DNA of 64,000 nucleotides from Azospirillum oryzae (GCF_008364795.1 NZ_VTTM01000003.1:124001-188000), one strand, 5' to 3'. Positions 8,847 through 17,318 are shown, counted from the first letter of the stretch. Notes: generated by a model not told the origin, from the sequence alone. Made by a program: numbers and translations.

Positions 8847-9482
8847 ATGATGTGGCAGACGCTCGCCTTCTTCTTCGCCACCGCCTTCGTGATCTCGGCG
8901 ACGCCGGGGCCGAACATGCTGCTGGCGATGAGCCTCGGCCTGCGCTTCGGCGCGAAGCGTGCCGCCTGGGGAGGCGCCGGGATGTGCGCGGCGCTGGCGG
9001 TGATGGCGGCGCTGTCGGCCTTCGGGCTGGGCGCCCTGCTCTCCACCTCCGTCCTGGCCTTCGAGATCGTGCGCTGGGCCGGCGTCGCCTACCTCACCTG
9101 GCTCGGCATCGCCGCATGGCTGGCGCCGGTGGAACAGCCCGGCGAGCGTGGCGCCGCGGCCGCCGCATCGGGAGAGGGCACGCCCGTCCGCCTGTTCCTG
9201 CGCGGCGCGCTGGTCGCCTTCAGCAATCCGAAGGCGCTGGTGTTCATGGGCGCCCTGTTCCCGCAGTTCATCGACGCCGCCGCCCCGCTGGCGCCGCAGT
9301 TGATGGCGCTGGTCGCCACCATGGTGGTGATCGAGTTCGGCTGGATCATGGCCTATGCCACCGGCGGCGACCGGCTGGCGGCGAAGCTGACCACCGTGTC
9401 GGCGGCCAAGTCGCTGAACCGTCTGACCGGCGGCCTGATGATTGGCGCCGGTGGCTTGCTGGCGCTTGCCCGCCGGGTCTGA
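8847..9482 (+). CDS. LysE/RhtB-family amino acid exporter
   Basis: Inner-membrane exporter of 211 aa with five to six hydrophobic helices. The N-terminus FVISATPGPNMLLAMSLGLR carries the family signature (TPGP) and FSNPKALVFMGALFPQF is the second conserved block. Members export amino acids or homoserine lactone-type solutes; the substrate cannot be told here. Start ATGATG at 8847 or 8850. A strong hairpin terminator follows 38 bases after the stop, so the gene is probably monocistronic. Confidence 0.9.
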   Translation: MMWQTLAFFFATAFVISATPGPNMLLAMSLGLRFGAKRAAWGGAGMCAALAVMAALSAFGLGALLSTSVLAFEIVRWAGVAYLTWLGIAAWLAPVEQPGERGAAAAASGEGTPVRLFLRGALVAFSNPKALVFMGALFPQFIDAAAPLAPQLMALVATMVVIEFGWIMAYATGGDRLAAKLTTVSAAKSLNRLTGGLMIGAGGLLALARRV

Positions 9483-9519
9483 CCCGCCCGCCCCTTCCTC
9501 CCATCCCCGAAAAGAAAAA

Positions 9520-9541
9520 GGGCCGCGCAATCGCGCGGCCC
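9520..9541 (+). terminator. Rho-independent terminator after lysE-family gene
   Basis: Perfect 9-bp stem GGGCCGCGC/GCGCGGCCC with an AATC loop. An A-rich run precedes it (AAAAGAAAAA) and TATAGTTT follows, so it could work in both directions. Confidence 0.85.
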
Positions 9542-9798
9542 TATAGTTTAGGGAGGAAACGCCCCGAGAATGGGCAAGGCCAAGATATGCTGCGGCGCAC
9601 ACGAACTGGTATTACCAATGCTGAATGGTAGCCATGCGCCGCAGGAATGGGCCCATGCAGCAATATGCATTCTCAGCAATAGAGCGCGCCCCCGGTTACA
9701 AAAATTTCACGGAACCGCCGCGCCGCGGTCATCGCCCATCCCACTAATGCTTCGGTTCGCCGCCTCTGCCGAAAGGCTTAGCCCTTGTAGATGCGGCG

Positions 9799-11895
9799 GT
9801 GCGAAACATGCGGCCGAGGAACGGTGCGATGGCGATCCCAGTCCTGCGCAGCCTGACGCTGAAGCAGGCGATTCACGCGGTTCTCGCCGCCTTCGTCATC
9901 GGCCTGACCATCACCGCGGCCGAATTCGCCTGGACCGCCACCCGTGAGCGGACCGTGGCCCTGGCCCAGGTGGCGGACGCCGTCGCCCTGGTCGATGGGC
10001 CGGCCGCCAGCGCCGCCTGGCTGATCGACGCGGAGCTGGCCGGGCAGGTGCTGCAGGGCATGGTCCGCGCCAACGCCGCCTGGGCCGAGATCCGGCTGGG
10101 CGACGGCACCCTGCTCGCCCGCCGCGAACGCCCGGCCGGACCGGCGAGCCTGCTGGAGCGCGCGGCGACGGCGCTGCTGTTCATCGACCGGCCGGTCGTG
10201 ACCCATGACCTGACGACCCCGGCAAGCGCGCCGAAGGGCGCGGACAATCCCCGCATCGGCACGCTGATCGTCGGCATCGACACCGGGCGGGCGGCGTCCG
10301 GCTTCCTCGCTTACGTCTCGGCGGCGCTGGTGGCGGGGACCCTGCGCAACCTGCTGATCGGGCTGGCGATGGCGGCGGTGTTCCACCGGCTGCTGACCCG
10401 GCCGCTGCTGCAGATCGGCCGGGCGGTGGCGCGGATCGACCCGGAAAAGCCCTATGGCCAGCCGCTGGCCGTGCCGCGCGGCCATGCCGACGACGAGCTG
10501 GGCTTCGTCATCGCCCGCTTCAACCACACCCTGACCCTGCTGGAACGCGAGCATGACGAACTGCGGCGGCTGGCGACGCGCTGCCCGCTGACCGGGCTGG
10601 CCAACCGGGCGCTGCTGCTCGACCGGCTGGACCACGCCATCGAACTGGCGAACCGCGCCCGCGAACCGGACGCCGGCCGGTTGGCGGTGCTGTATGTCGA
10701 TCTCGACCGCTTCAAGCGGGTCAACGACAGCCTTGGGCACGGCGTCGGCGACCTGCTGCTCTGCCGGGTGGCGGAGCGGCTGGGCGCCAGCGTGCGCCGC
10801 TGCGACACCGTCGGCCGGCTGGGCGGCGACGAGTTCCTGGTGGTGCTGGAGCGCGTCGCCGACCGCGACGAGGCGGCGATGGTGGCGCAACGGCTGCTCG
10901 ACGGCCTGTCCTCCCTGCGCGAGGTGGGGGAGCATCGCGTCCACCTCACCGCCAGCATCGGCATCGCCGTCCATCCCCTGCAGGGCAACGGCGAATCGCC
11001 CGACAGCACCGGCCTGATGCGGATGGCCGATTCGGCGATGCAGGCGGCCAAGACGGCGGGCGGCGACCGTTTCGTGTTCTACACCCGCGACATGACCGAC
11101 CGCGCCGAGACCCGGCTGCGGCTGGAATCCGGCCTGCGCGAGGCGGTTGCGGCGCGGGCCTTCGAGCTGGTCTATCAGCCGAAGATCGAGGCGGCGAGCG
11201 GCCGGCTGACCGGCTTCGAGGCGCTGATCCGCTGGCGGCACGAGGGGGCGGCGATCTCCCCCGCCGACTTCATCCCGGTGGCAGAGGATACCGGACTCAT
11301 CATCGAGATCGGCCGCTGGGTACTGGAGGAGGCCTGCCGCACCGCGACCCGCTGGGCGCTGGACCATGGCCCGGTGCCGGTGGCGGTCAACGTCTCCGCC
11401 CGCCAGCTCGCCGACCCCGGCTTCGCCCGGCTGGTCGAACAGGTGCTGCAGCGCCACGGCACCCCGCCCCACCTGCTGGAACTGGAGATCACCGAAACCG
11501 TCATCATGAAGGACGTGCGCCACCATCTGCCGACGCTGAACCGGCTGCGGGCGCTGGGGGTGCGCATCGCCATCGACGATTTCGGCACCGGCTATTCCTC
11601 GCTGGCCTATCTGCGCCAATTGCCGGTCGATGTGCTGAAGATCGACCGCAGCTTCGTCAACGACCTGCCGCACGCCCCCGACATCGCCTCCACCGTCATC
11701 GCGCTGGCGCAGCGGCTGCTGCTGTCCACCGTGGCGGAGGGGGTGGAGACCGCCGAGCAGCGGCACTGGCTGGCGGAGGCCGGCTGCGACTGCCTGCAAG
11801 GATTTCTGATCTCGCGTCCGCTGGCGGCCGAGGCGGCGGAAGCGATGGTGATGACCGCCTTCGCCCGCGACGAGGCGCTGCCCATGACCGCCTGA
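9799..11895 (+). CDS. Membrane GGDEF-EAL protein (cyclic di-GMP cyclase/phosphodiesterase)
   Basis: Inner-membrane c-di-GMP enzyme of 698 aa. TM1 (AVLAAFVIGLTITAAEF), a periplasmic segment of about 130 residues, TM2 (RNLLIGLAMAAVFHRLL) and a HAMP-like linker are followed by GGDEF and EAL domains. The cyclase motif GGDEF is intact (residues 342-346), and an RRCD inhibitory site sits exactly five residues before it. The EAL domain has EAL at 474-476, ELEITET and DDFGTGYSSLAYL, so phosphodiesterase activity is also plausible. Which activity dominates cannot be read from sequence. The GTG at 9799 is the longest start; ATG at 9808 or 9829 is possible. No partner gene is adjacent. Confidence 0.93.
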   Translation: MRNMRPRNGAMAIPVLRSLTLKQAIHAVLAAFVIGLTITAAEFAWTATRERTVALAQVADAVALVDGPAASAAWLIDAELAGQVLQGMVRANAAWAEIRLGDGTLLARRERPAGPASLLERAATALLFIDRPVVTHDLTTPASAPKGADNPRIGTLIVGIDTGRAASGFLAYVSAALVAGTLRNLLIGLAMAAVFHRLLTRPLLQIGRAVARIDPEKPYGQPLAVPRGHADDELGFVIARFNHTLTLLEREHDELRRLATRCPLTGLANRALLLDRLDHAIELANRAREPDAGRLAVLYVDLDRFKRVNDSLGHGVGDLLLCRVAERLGASVRRCDTVGRLGGDEFLVVLERVADRDEAAMVAQRLLDGLSSLREVGEHRVHLTASIGIAVHPLQGNGESPDSTGLMRMADSAMQAAKTAGGDRFVFYTRDMTDRAETRLRLESGLREAVAARAFELVYQPKIEAASGRLTGFEALIRWRHEGAAISPADFIPVAEDTGLIIEIGRWVLEEACRTATRWALDHGPVPVAVNVSARQLADPGFARLVEQVLQRHGTPPHLLELEITETVIMKDVRHHLPTLNRLRALGVRIAIDDFGTGYSSLAYLRQLPVDVLKIDRSFVNDLPHAPDIASTVIALAQRLLLSTVAEGVETAEQRHWLAEAGCDCLQGFLISRPLAAEAAEAMVMTAFARDEALPMTA

Positions 11896-12008
11896 GGGCA
11901 CCGCGTGAGACCGGAGGTCCGGTCAACGCGCGGCGGAGGTCCGGTCAAGACAGGCCGCCGCCGGCCGGCTATGGTCGCCTCCCTCGCGCCAACCGACCGA
12001 CACGCATC

Positions 12009-12950
12009 ATGACCGTCTCCGCCACTCCCTCCTCCGCCATGGCCGACCGCCGATCCGTCAACCGCGCCACGCTGGTCGGATTCACCGCCATCCTGCTATG
12101 GGCGACGCTGGCACCGCTGGCGACGCTGGCCTCGATGGTGCCGCCGTTCCAGCTGGTGGCGACCTCCTTTTTCCTGGCCTTCCTGGTCGGCAGCGGCTGG
12201 ACCGCGTCGCGCGGCGACAACCCCTTGCGCTATTTCCGCCAGCCGGTTGCGGCCTGGGCGCTGGGGGTGGGCGGGCTGTTCGGCTTCCACTTCCTTTACT
12301 TCATGGCCCTGCAGGCGGCGCCGCCGGTGGAGGCCAACCTGATCAACTACCTGTGGCCGCTGCTGATCGTGCTGTTCTCCGCCCTGCTGCCGGGGGAGCG
12401 GCTGCGGTCCTGGCATGTCGGCGGCGCGCTGGCCGGGCTGGCGGGCACGGTGCTGCTGATCGCGCGCGGTGGGACCGGCAACTCCGTGGGCGGCTTCTCC
12501 ATCGACCCGGCGCATCTGCCGGGCTATGCCGCCGCCCTGGGCAGCGCCGTCACCTGGGCCGGCTATTCGGTGCTGCGCCGTCGGCTGGGCCAGATCGGCG
12601 AGGCACCGACCGACGCGGTCAGCGCCTTCTGCCTCGTCACCGCGATCCTGTCGCTGCTCTGCCATCTGGCGCTGGAGCGCACGGTGTGGCCGGAGACCGC
12701 TGCCGGCTGGGGGGCGATGCTGCTGCTGGGGCTGGGCCCGGTGGGGGCGGCCTTCTTCGTCTGGGATTACGGCGTGCGCCACGGCGACATCCGGGCGCTG
12801 GGGGCGCTGTCCTATCTGGCGCCCTTGTTGTCGACCCTGCTGCTGGTCCTGTTCGGCCTAGCCCCCAACTCCGGCATCATCTGGGTGTCCTGCGCCCTGA
12901 TCGCCGGCGGGTCGCTGCTCGCCAGCAAGGACTTGCTGCGGCGGAGGTAA
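12009..12950 (+). CDS. EamA/DMT-family exporter (YddG-like)
   Basis: Ten-helix drug/metabolite transporter superfamily protein, 313 aa, made of two EamA repeats. FGFHFLYFMALQAAPPVEANLI-like sequence (first repeat) and GPVGAAFFVWDYGVRHGD (second repeat) match the aromatic amino acid exporter YddG subgroup; substrate remains inference. The gene is single and follows the c-di-GMP gene by 113 bases, in which GGAGGTCCGGTCAA occurs twice (near 11917 and 11935). Confidence 0.85.
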   Translation: MTVSATPSSAMADRRSVNRATLVGFTAILLWATLAPLATLASMVPPFQLVATSFFLAFLVGSGWTASRGDNPLRYFRQPVAAWALGVGGLFGFHFLYFMALQAAPPVEANLINYLWPLLIVLFSALLPGERLRSWHVGGALAGLAGTVLLIARGGTGNSVGGFSIDPAHLPGYAAALGSAVTWAGYSVLRRRLGQIGEAPTDAVSAFCLVTAILSLLCHLALERTVWPETAAGWGAMLLLGLGPVGAAFFVWDYGVRHGDIRALGALSYLAPLLSTLLLVLFGLAPNSGIIWVSCALIAGGSLLASKDLLRRR

Positions 12951-13010
12951 GAGCAACCGGAGAACAGCCTCCCGCTTGAACAGAATCGGCATGAATGCTA
13001 CCCAGAGGAC

Positions 13011-13403
13011 ATGCCGATCACTTTCCATCCCCGCCGTGGCTCGATTCTCATCTGCGACTTCGATACCGGTTTCCAACCCCCGGAGATGATCAAGGTCCGG
13101 CCGGTCGTGGTGGTTTCCGCTCGTCGCCGTCGTGGGCCGGGCCTGTGTACCGTGGTGCCCTTGAGCAGCGTCGAGCCGGACCCTCTCGAACCGTATCACC
13201 ACCAATTGTCGCCAATCGCCTATCCGCCAGCTCGGGGAGCGATATGGGCCAAATGTGATATGGCAGTGACGGTTTCTTGCAGTCGTCTCGACCGGGTCAA
13301 AGTGAAACTATCGAATGGACAACGACAATACCTAGTTTACACAATGCCTGCCGATGACATGACTGCAATCGACAACTGCCTCCGGATCGCGCTCGGTCTG
13401 TAA
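13011..13403 (+). CDS. PemK/MazF-family toxin-like protein, no adjacent antitoxin
   Basis: A 130-aa protein with the PemK/MazF ribonuclease fold signature: GSILICDFDTGF near the N-terminus, KVRPVVVVSARR, and CTVVPLSS. Known relatives cleave mRNA as toxins and are usually preceded by a short antitoxin gene. Here only 60 bases separate it from the EamA gene, and no antitoxin-sized frame is evident on either side, so it may be a solitary or domesticated member. RBS AGAGGA precedes the ATG directly. A candidate small RNA lies just downstream. Confidence 0.8.
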   Translation: MPITFHPRRGSILICDFDTGFQPPEMIKVRPVVVVSARRRRGPGLCTVVPLSSVEPDPLEPYHHQLSPIAYPPARGAIWAKCDMAVTVSCSRLDRVKVKLSNGQRQYLVYTMPADDMTAIDNCLRIALGL

Positions 13404-13442
13404 AGGCTTAGCTAACGCGCAAACTTCTCTCACTGCAAGGCC

Positions 13443-13477
13443 TTGACTATCCGCGAGAAAAGTCACCATATAGTGAC
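13443..13477 (+). promoter_or_regulatory. Promoter with palindrome over the -10
   Basis: TTGACT (13443-13448) and CATATA (13467-13472), 18 bases apart, form a sigma70-like promoter pointing right. The -10 lies in the centre of a perfect inverted repeat GTCAC-CATATA-GTGAC (13462-13477), which could be a repressor operator. No protein gene follows on this strand before the terminator at 13584. Confidence 0.55.
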
Positions 13478-13612
13478 GTTCCCGCACTGTCGGCATTTGT
13501 CGGCAACGGGCTTGGAAGACCACGGGCGACCGTGGCAGGTTCCGGCAGATGGCGATGACAAGCTGGCCGGGACCTCAAGAATCGGGCCTCACCGGAAACG
13601 GTGAGGCCCTTG
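13478..13612 (+). ncRNA. Candidate small RNA of about 135 nt
   Basis: The stretch starts just after a promoter-like pair and ends at a strong rho-independent terminator. It can fold into several hairpins: CCCG/CGGG around a doubled GTCGGC (13481-13510), CCACGG-GCGA-CCGTGG (13520-13535) and GTTCCGGC/GCCGGGAC (about 13539-13572). No convincing ORF occupies it on the plus strand. It does not show the conserved parts of tmRNA, SRP RNA or RNase P that I know. It could also be the 3' trailer of the PemK-like gene. Prediction only. Confidence 0.4.
13584..13612 (+). terminator. Strong rho-independent terminator
   Basis: Perfect 10-bp stem GGGCCTCACC/GGTGAGGCCC with a GGAAAC loop, followed by TTGTCATTT. 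It separates the PemK/sRNA region from the convergent permease gene and may serve both. Confidence 0.88.
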
Positions 13613-13637
13613 TCATTTCTCGGTCCTCTTCTCGGCC

Positions 13638-15005
13638 TCAAGCCTCCACCCCATGCGCCGCAGCCGCAACCTCGTGACGGGCGCGGTCGGCGCCGGCCAG
13701 CCCGTTGAAGTACCAGTTCAGCGCCACCGCGGTCAGGGTGCCCAGCAGGATGCCGCTGTGCAGCAGCGGCGACAGGAAGGCCGGCATCTGCGAGAAGAAC
13801 TTGTCGGATACCAGCGGGATCAGTCCGACGCCGACGCTGACCGCCACGACGATCAGGTTCTCGCGCCGGTTGGCGAAATCGACCTGCGACAGGATCTTCA
13901 CCCCGGTCGCCGCCACCATGCCGAACATCACCAGCCCGGCCCCGCCCAGCACGAAGGCCGGCACCGACGCCACGATATGGGCCAACTTCGGCAGCAGCCC
14001 CAGCTGAAGCAGGATCAGCCCGCCCGCCGCGCAGACCCAGCGGCTGCGCACGCCCGTCACCCCGACCAGCCCGACATTCTGCGAGAAGGAGGTGTAGGGA
14101 AAGGTGTTGAAGACGCCGCCGATCAGCGTGCCCAGCCCGTCGGTGCGCAGGCCGCGGACCAGATCCTCCCGGCTCACCGGGCGGCCGACCATGTCGCCGA
14201 CGGCCAGGAACATGCCGGTCGACTCGATCATCACCACGATCATCACCAGTGACATGGTCAGGATGGCGACCGGATCGAACACCGGCATCCCGAACTGGAA
14301 GGGCTGCACCGCCGCCACCCAGGGCGCTTCCGCCAAGCCTTTGAAATCGACCATGCCCAGCGCCATCGCCAGCGCCATGCCGGCCACCAGCCCCAGCAGA
14401 ACCGCGACGTTCCGCACGAATCCGCGGCCATGCTTCATCAGCGCCAGGATCGTCAGCAGCACGAAGGCGGCCACGCCCAGAAAGGCCGGATCGCCGAAGC
14501 GCGGGTTGCCGACCCCGCCGCCGGCCCAGCCCACCCCCACCCGCATGAGCGAAATGCCGATGATGGCGATGACGCTGCCGGTCACCACCGGCGGGAACAG
14601 CGGCAGCAGCCGGCCGACCAGCGGCGCCGCCAGGATGGCGAAGATGCCCGACCCGATCACCGCGCCATAAATCCCCAGCAGACCCAGCGACGGGTTGGTC
14701 GCCATCGCCACCATCGGCCCGACGGCGGCAAAGGTGACGCCCATCATCACCGGCAGGCGGATGCCGAAGCGCCAGACCCCCACAGCCTGGATCAGCGTGA
14801 CCACGCCGCAGGCGAACAGGTCGGCGTTGATCAGCATGGCGATCTGGTCCTTGGGCAGCTTCAGCGCCCCGCCGACGATCAGCGGGACCGCGATGGCCCC
14901 GGCATACATCACCAGCACATGCTGCAGCCCCAGCGCCAGCAGCCGCCAGGGCGGCAGGACCTCGTCGACGGGATGGACGTCAGGAGTGATGGCGGCGCTT
15001 TTCAT
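13638..15005 (-). CDS. NCS2-family uracil/xanthine permease
   Basis: Nucleobase:cation symporter of 455 aa with about 12-14 hydrophobic segments. LALGLQHVLVMYAGAIAVPL opens the first helix, and the family signature QNVGLVGVTGVRSR lies in the second half; this signature is the substrate-site motif of nucleobase-ascorbate transporters. ESTGMFLAVGDMV also fits the XanQ/UacT branch, so xanthine or urate is more likely than uracil. Start ATG at 15005 (MKSAAITPDVHPVDEVLPPW); ATG at 15047 would add 14 residues. A CGCGG/CCGCG hairpin with a T6 loop lies upstream at about 15156-15172. Confidence 0.92.
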   Translation of the reverse strand: MKSAAITPDVHPVDEVLPPWRLLALGLQHVLVMYAGAIAVPLIVGGALKLPKDQIAMLINADLFACGVVTLIQAVGVWRFGIRLPVMMGVTFAAVGPMVAMATNPSLGLLGIYGAVIGSGIFAILAAPLVGRLLPLFPPVVTGSVIAIIGISLMRVGVGWAGGGVGNPRFGDPAFLGVAAFVLLTILALMKHGRGFVRNVAVLLGLVAGMALAMALGMVDFKGLAEAPWVAAVQPFQFGMPVFDPVAILTMSLVMIVVMIESTGMFLAVGDMVGRPVSREDLVRGLRTDGLGTLIGGVFNTFPYTSFSQNVGLVGVTGVRSRWVCAAGGLILLQLGLLPKLAHIVASVPAFVLGGAGLVMFGMVAATGVKILSQVDFANRRENLIVVAVSVGVGLIPLVSDKFFSQMPAFLSPLLHSGILLGTLTAVALNWYFNGLAGADRARHEVAAAAHGVEA

Positions 15006-15274
15006 GGCGGAAGCCTTGCTGTCCGGTGGATCGGCTTCGTTCTGCATGGGGCGTGCCGTTCCGGTCCGCCCCGGATCAAGCCCCGGCTCCGTCCGCTCCT
15101 GCACAATGTCTGGGCACACTCCGGCGATCCCTGCCCGCGGAGGTGGCAAATCCCACGCGGTTTTTTGCCGCGCCCGGCGGGAAACCCCGATGCTGACTGC
15201 TTTATTCTTTAACGATCGGTGCGTACAGTCGCTGTTGCCTACCCCTTTCGCGCAACCCGAAGCCGAGCGTCGCG

Positions 15275-15613
15275 ATGAGCAAGTCGATCGAGGGTGTATC
15301 CAACTGGATGCACATGTTCCGCTGGATCGTGAAGCTGATCCGCGACGAATATGGGGTCGACGAGGCTCTGCTGACCCGCAATGCGACTCTGGAGACCGAT
15401 ATCCAGCTGTCGATCGATCAGGTCGAACAGGTCCTGGAATACATTTCCGAAAGCTTCGCAATCCGCTTTCCCGAAGGGACGCTGGACGAGCTGGTGAAGC
15501 TGGAGGAGCTTTGCCTGCTGGCGAGCTGGATCAAGGGCTATTACAAGCGCCCCGAATTCATCTCCGACGCGTTCGAGGCCCGCTGCCGCAGCATCAACCA
15601 GATCGCAGCCTGA
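15275..15613 (+). CDS. Acyl-carrier-protein-like small protein
   Basis: A 112-aa protein I cannot name. Residues about 40-90 follow the ACP pattern: a DIQLSID segment where ACPs have DLGxDSL, then VEQVLEYISESFAIRFPEGT and LVKLEELCLLASW. The Ser that would carry phosphopantetheine is kept, but the Asp before it is Leu, so modification is uncertain. It resembles DUF1493-type ACP-fold proteins. The stop is 2 bases before the ATG of the GH1 glycosidase gene, so the two are probably co-transcribed. Link to lipid or glycolipid chemistry is speculation. Confidence 0.6.
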   Translation: MSKSIEGVSNWMHMFRWIVKLIRDEYGVDEALLTRNATLETDIQLSIDQVEQVLEYISESFAIRFPEGTLDELVKLEELCLLASWIKGYYKRPEFISDAFEARCRSINQIAA

Positions 15614-15615
15614 CC

Positions 15616-16947
15616 ATGACCGACCGGATTTCCTCTTATCCACCCGGCTTCACGTGGGGCGTTTCCACCTCCGCCTACCAGATCGAGGGCGCGACGGCCG
15701 AGGATGGGCGCGGCGCCAGCATCTGGGACGTCCGCTGCCGCACCCAGGGCGGGGTGGTGAACGGCGACACCGGCGACATCGCCTGCGACCACTACCACCG
15801 CATGCCGGAGGATGTGGCGCTGATGAAGGGGCTGGGCGTCGACGCCTACCGCTTCTCGGTCTCCTGGCCCAGGGTGATGCCGCGCGGCAAGGGCGCGGTG
15901 AACGATGCCGGGCTGGACTTCTACGACCGGCTGATCGACCGGCTGCTGGAGTCCGGGATCGAACCCTGGCTGTGCCTCTACCATTGGGACCTGCCGCAGG
16001 CCCTGCAGGATCTGGGCGGCTGGGCGGCCCGCGACTGCGCCGGCTGGTACGCCGACTATGCCGCGCTCTGCGCCCGGCGCTACGGCGACCGGGTGAAGCG
16101 CTGGATCACCTTCAACGAATTCTCGGTCTTCACCCTGTTCGGCTACGCCATCCCCTGGGCGGCGCCGGGCATCGTCGACCGGGCGCAGCATCTGCGCGCC
16201 ATCCACCATGTCAACCTCGCCCATGGCGCCGGGGTGGACGTGCTGCGCGACATGGTGCCGGGGGCCTCCATCGGTGCCATCCACAACCGTCAGGTCGTGA
16301 TCCCCGAGACCGACACGCCGGAGAACCGCGCCGCCGCAGCATTGCTGGACGAGCATTGGAACCTGGTCTTCTGCGATCCGCAGATCCTGGGTCACTACCC
16401 GCCGCAGACCGCCGCCGCCATCGAGCCCCATGTCCAGCCCGGCGACATGGCGCGCATCGCCCGGCCGGTGGACTGGTTCGGGCTGAACCACTACGGCCCG
16501 ATCTTCGCCAAGGCCGACCCGGCCCGGACCTGGGGCTATGGCTGGGGCGACGCGCCGCCCGATTCGCCGACCCACGGCGTCGGCTGGGCGATCTTCCCCG
16601 ACGCCTTCCGGGACGAGCTGCTGACAATCCAGCGCCGCTACCGCCTGCCCATCGTGGTGACGGAGAACGGCTGCGGCGGCAGCGACACCGTCAGCCCCGA
16701 CGGCAGGGTCCACGACCCGCATCGCATCAACTACCTGACCATCTACAACGCGGCGATGCGCGACGCGATGGCCCAGGGCGCCGACGTGCGCGGCTATTTC
16801 GTCTGGTCGCTGCTGGACAATTTCGAATGGGGCAGCGGCTATGGCCAGCGCTTCGGCATCGTCCACGTCGATTTCCAGACCCTGGCCCGCACACCGAAGG
16901 ATTCGGCGCGCTGGTACGCGGAGCTGATCCGGGCGGCGAAGGCGTGA
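15616..16947 (+). CDS. GH1 family beta-glucosidase
   Basis: Cytoplasmic retaining glycoside hydrolase of 443 aa, normal family length. The N-terminal signature FTWGVSTSAYQIEGA, YHWDLPQAL, and the C-terminal VWSLLDNFEWGSGYGQRFGI are typical. The acid/base Glu168 lies in TFNEF, where the usual Pro after the Glu is Phe; the nucleophile Glu350 lies in VTENG. Beta-glucosides are the likely substrates, though GH1 enzymes vary. Two bases separate it from the ACP-like gene. No signal peptide is seen. Confidence 0.94.
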   Translation: MTDRISSYPPGFTWGVSTSAYQIEGATAEDGRGASIWDVRCRTQGGVVNGDTGDIACDHYHRMPEDVALMKGLGVDAYRFSVSWPRVMPRGKGAVNDAGLDFYDRLIDRLLESGIEPWLCLYHWDLPQALQDLGGWAARDCAGWYADYAALCARRYGDRVKRWITFNEFSVFTLFGYAIPWAAPGIVDRAQHLRAIHHVNLAHGAGVDVLRDMVPGASIGAIHNRQVVIPETDTPENRAAAALLDEHWNLVFCDPQILGHYPPQTAAAIEPHVQPGDMARIARPVDWFGLNHYGPIFAKADPARTWGYGWGDAPPDSPTHGVGWAIFPDAFRDELLTIQRRYRLPIVVTENGCGGSDTVSPDGRVHDPHRINYLTIYNAAMRDAMAQGADVRGYFVWSLLDNFEWGSGYGQRFGIVHVDFQTLARTPKDSARWYAELIRAAKA

Positions 16948-16961
16948 CGGTCATCCGGACT

Positions 16962-17016
16962 GGTTCCGCTTTGCGTTACGGTAACGCTTGACGGAACCAA
17001 TCCGCTTTCCTAGGTT
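16962..17016 (+). promoter_or_regulatory. higBA promoter with 37-bp nested palindrome
   Basis: GGTTCCG (16962-16968) pairs with CGGAACC (16992-16998), and inside it GCGTTAC-G-GTAACGC (16973-16987) is a perfect palindrome; both share the centre 16980. TTGACG (16988-16993) overlaps the right half and lies 17 bases before TAGGTT (17011-17016). Autorepression by HigA through this site is the natural inference. Transcription would start near 17023, at the GTG of higB, so the message may be leaderless. Confidence 0.65.
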
Positions 17017-17023
17017 TATCGCA

Positions 17024-17308
17024 GTGATCAAGACCTTCGCCGATAAGCGGACCGTGGCCCTGTTTCTCGGCAAGCCGATCAAGGGAGTGCCATCCGACAT
17101 TGCACTGCGTGCCCATCGCAAGCTGATCATGATCGACAAGTCGGCTCTGCTGGACGATCTGTGCAACCCGCCGGGCAATAAGCTGGAACCGCTGGAAGGT
17201 GACCGTGCCGGCCAACACAGCATCCGCGTCAACAAGCAGTGGCGCATCTGCCTGACATGGGTCGACGGTGACGCCTATGATGTCGAGTTCTGCGATTATC
17301 ACGACTGA
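17024..17308 (+). CDS. higB: HigB-type (RelE superfamily) toxin
   Basis: A toxin of 94 aa if read from GTG 17024 (MIKTFADKRTVALFLGK). Typical HigB features are IKTFADK at the start, LxDLxxPPGNKLEPLEGDR in the middle, HSIRVNKQWRICLTW, and a C-terminal YDVEFCDYH. Known relatives cleave mRNA on the ribosome. The antitoxin gene follows after 10 bases, in the toxin-first order typical of higBA. A longer in-frame start at 16988 would fall inside the promoter palindrome and is therefore unlikely. Confidence 0.92.
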   Translation: MIKTFADKRTVALFLGKPIKGVPSDIALRAHRKLIMIDKSALLDDLCNPPGNKLEPLEGDRAGQHSIRVNKQWRICLTWVDGDAYDVEFCDYHD

Positions 17309-17318
17309 GAGGATCGAC

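Noticed and set aside
6746-9046. Long minus-strand open frame over the exported-protein gene
   Set aside because: Arg/Gly/His-rich shadow typical of antisense frames in GC-rich DNA; no family resemblance, and the plus-strand gene has a signal peptide and a coherent domain layout.
9778-11901. 707-codon frame antisense to the GGDEF-EAL gene
   Set aside because: Composition is Gln/His/Arg/Gly-rich with no motif; it exists because the sense gene's third positions are G/C.
13478-13612. 6S, SRP or tmRNA gene
   Set aside because: None of their conserved cores that I know is present; kept only as an unassigned small RNA candidate.
15006-15274. Purine or xanthine riboswitch before the NCS2 permease
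   Set aside because: A CGCGG/CCGCG hairpin is present, but the conserved bases of known purine or xanthine aptamers are not seen.
16988-17023. Upstream start of higB giving 106 residues
   Set aside because: It would lie inside the promoter and operator, and the HigB family begins at the IKTFADK segment.
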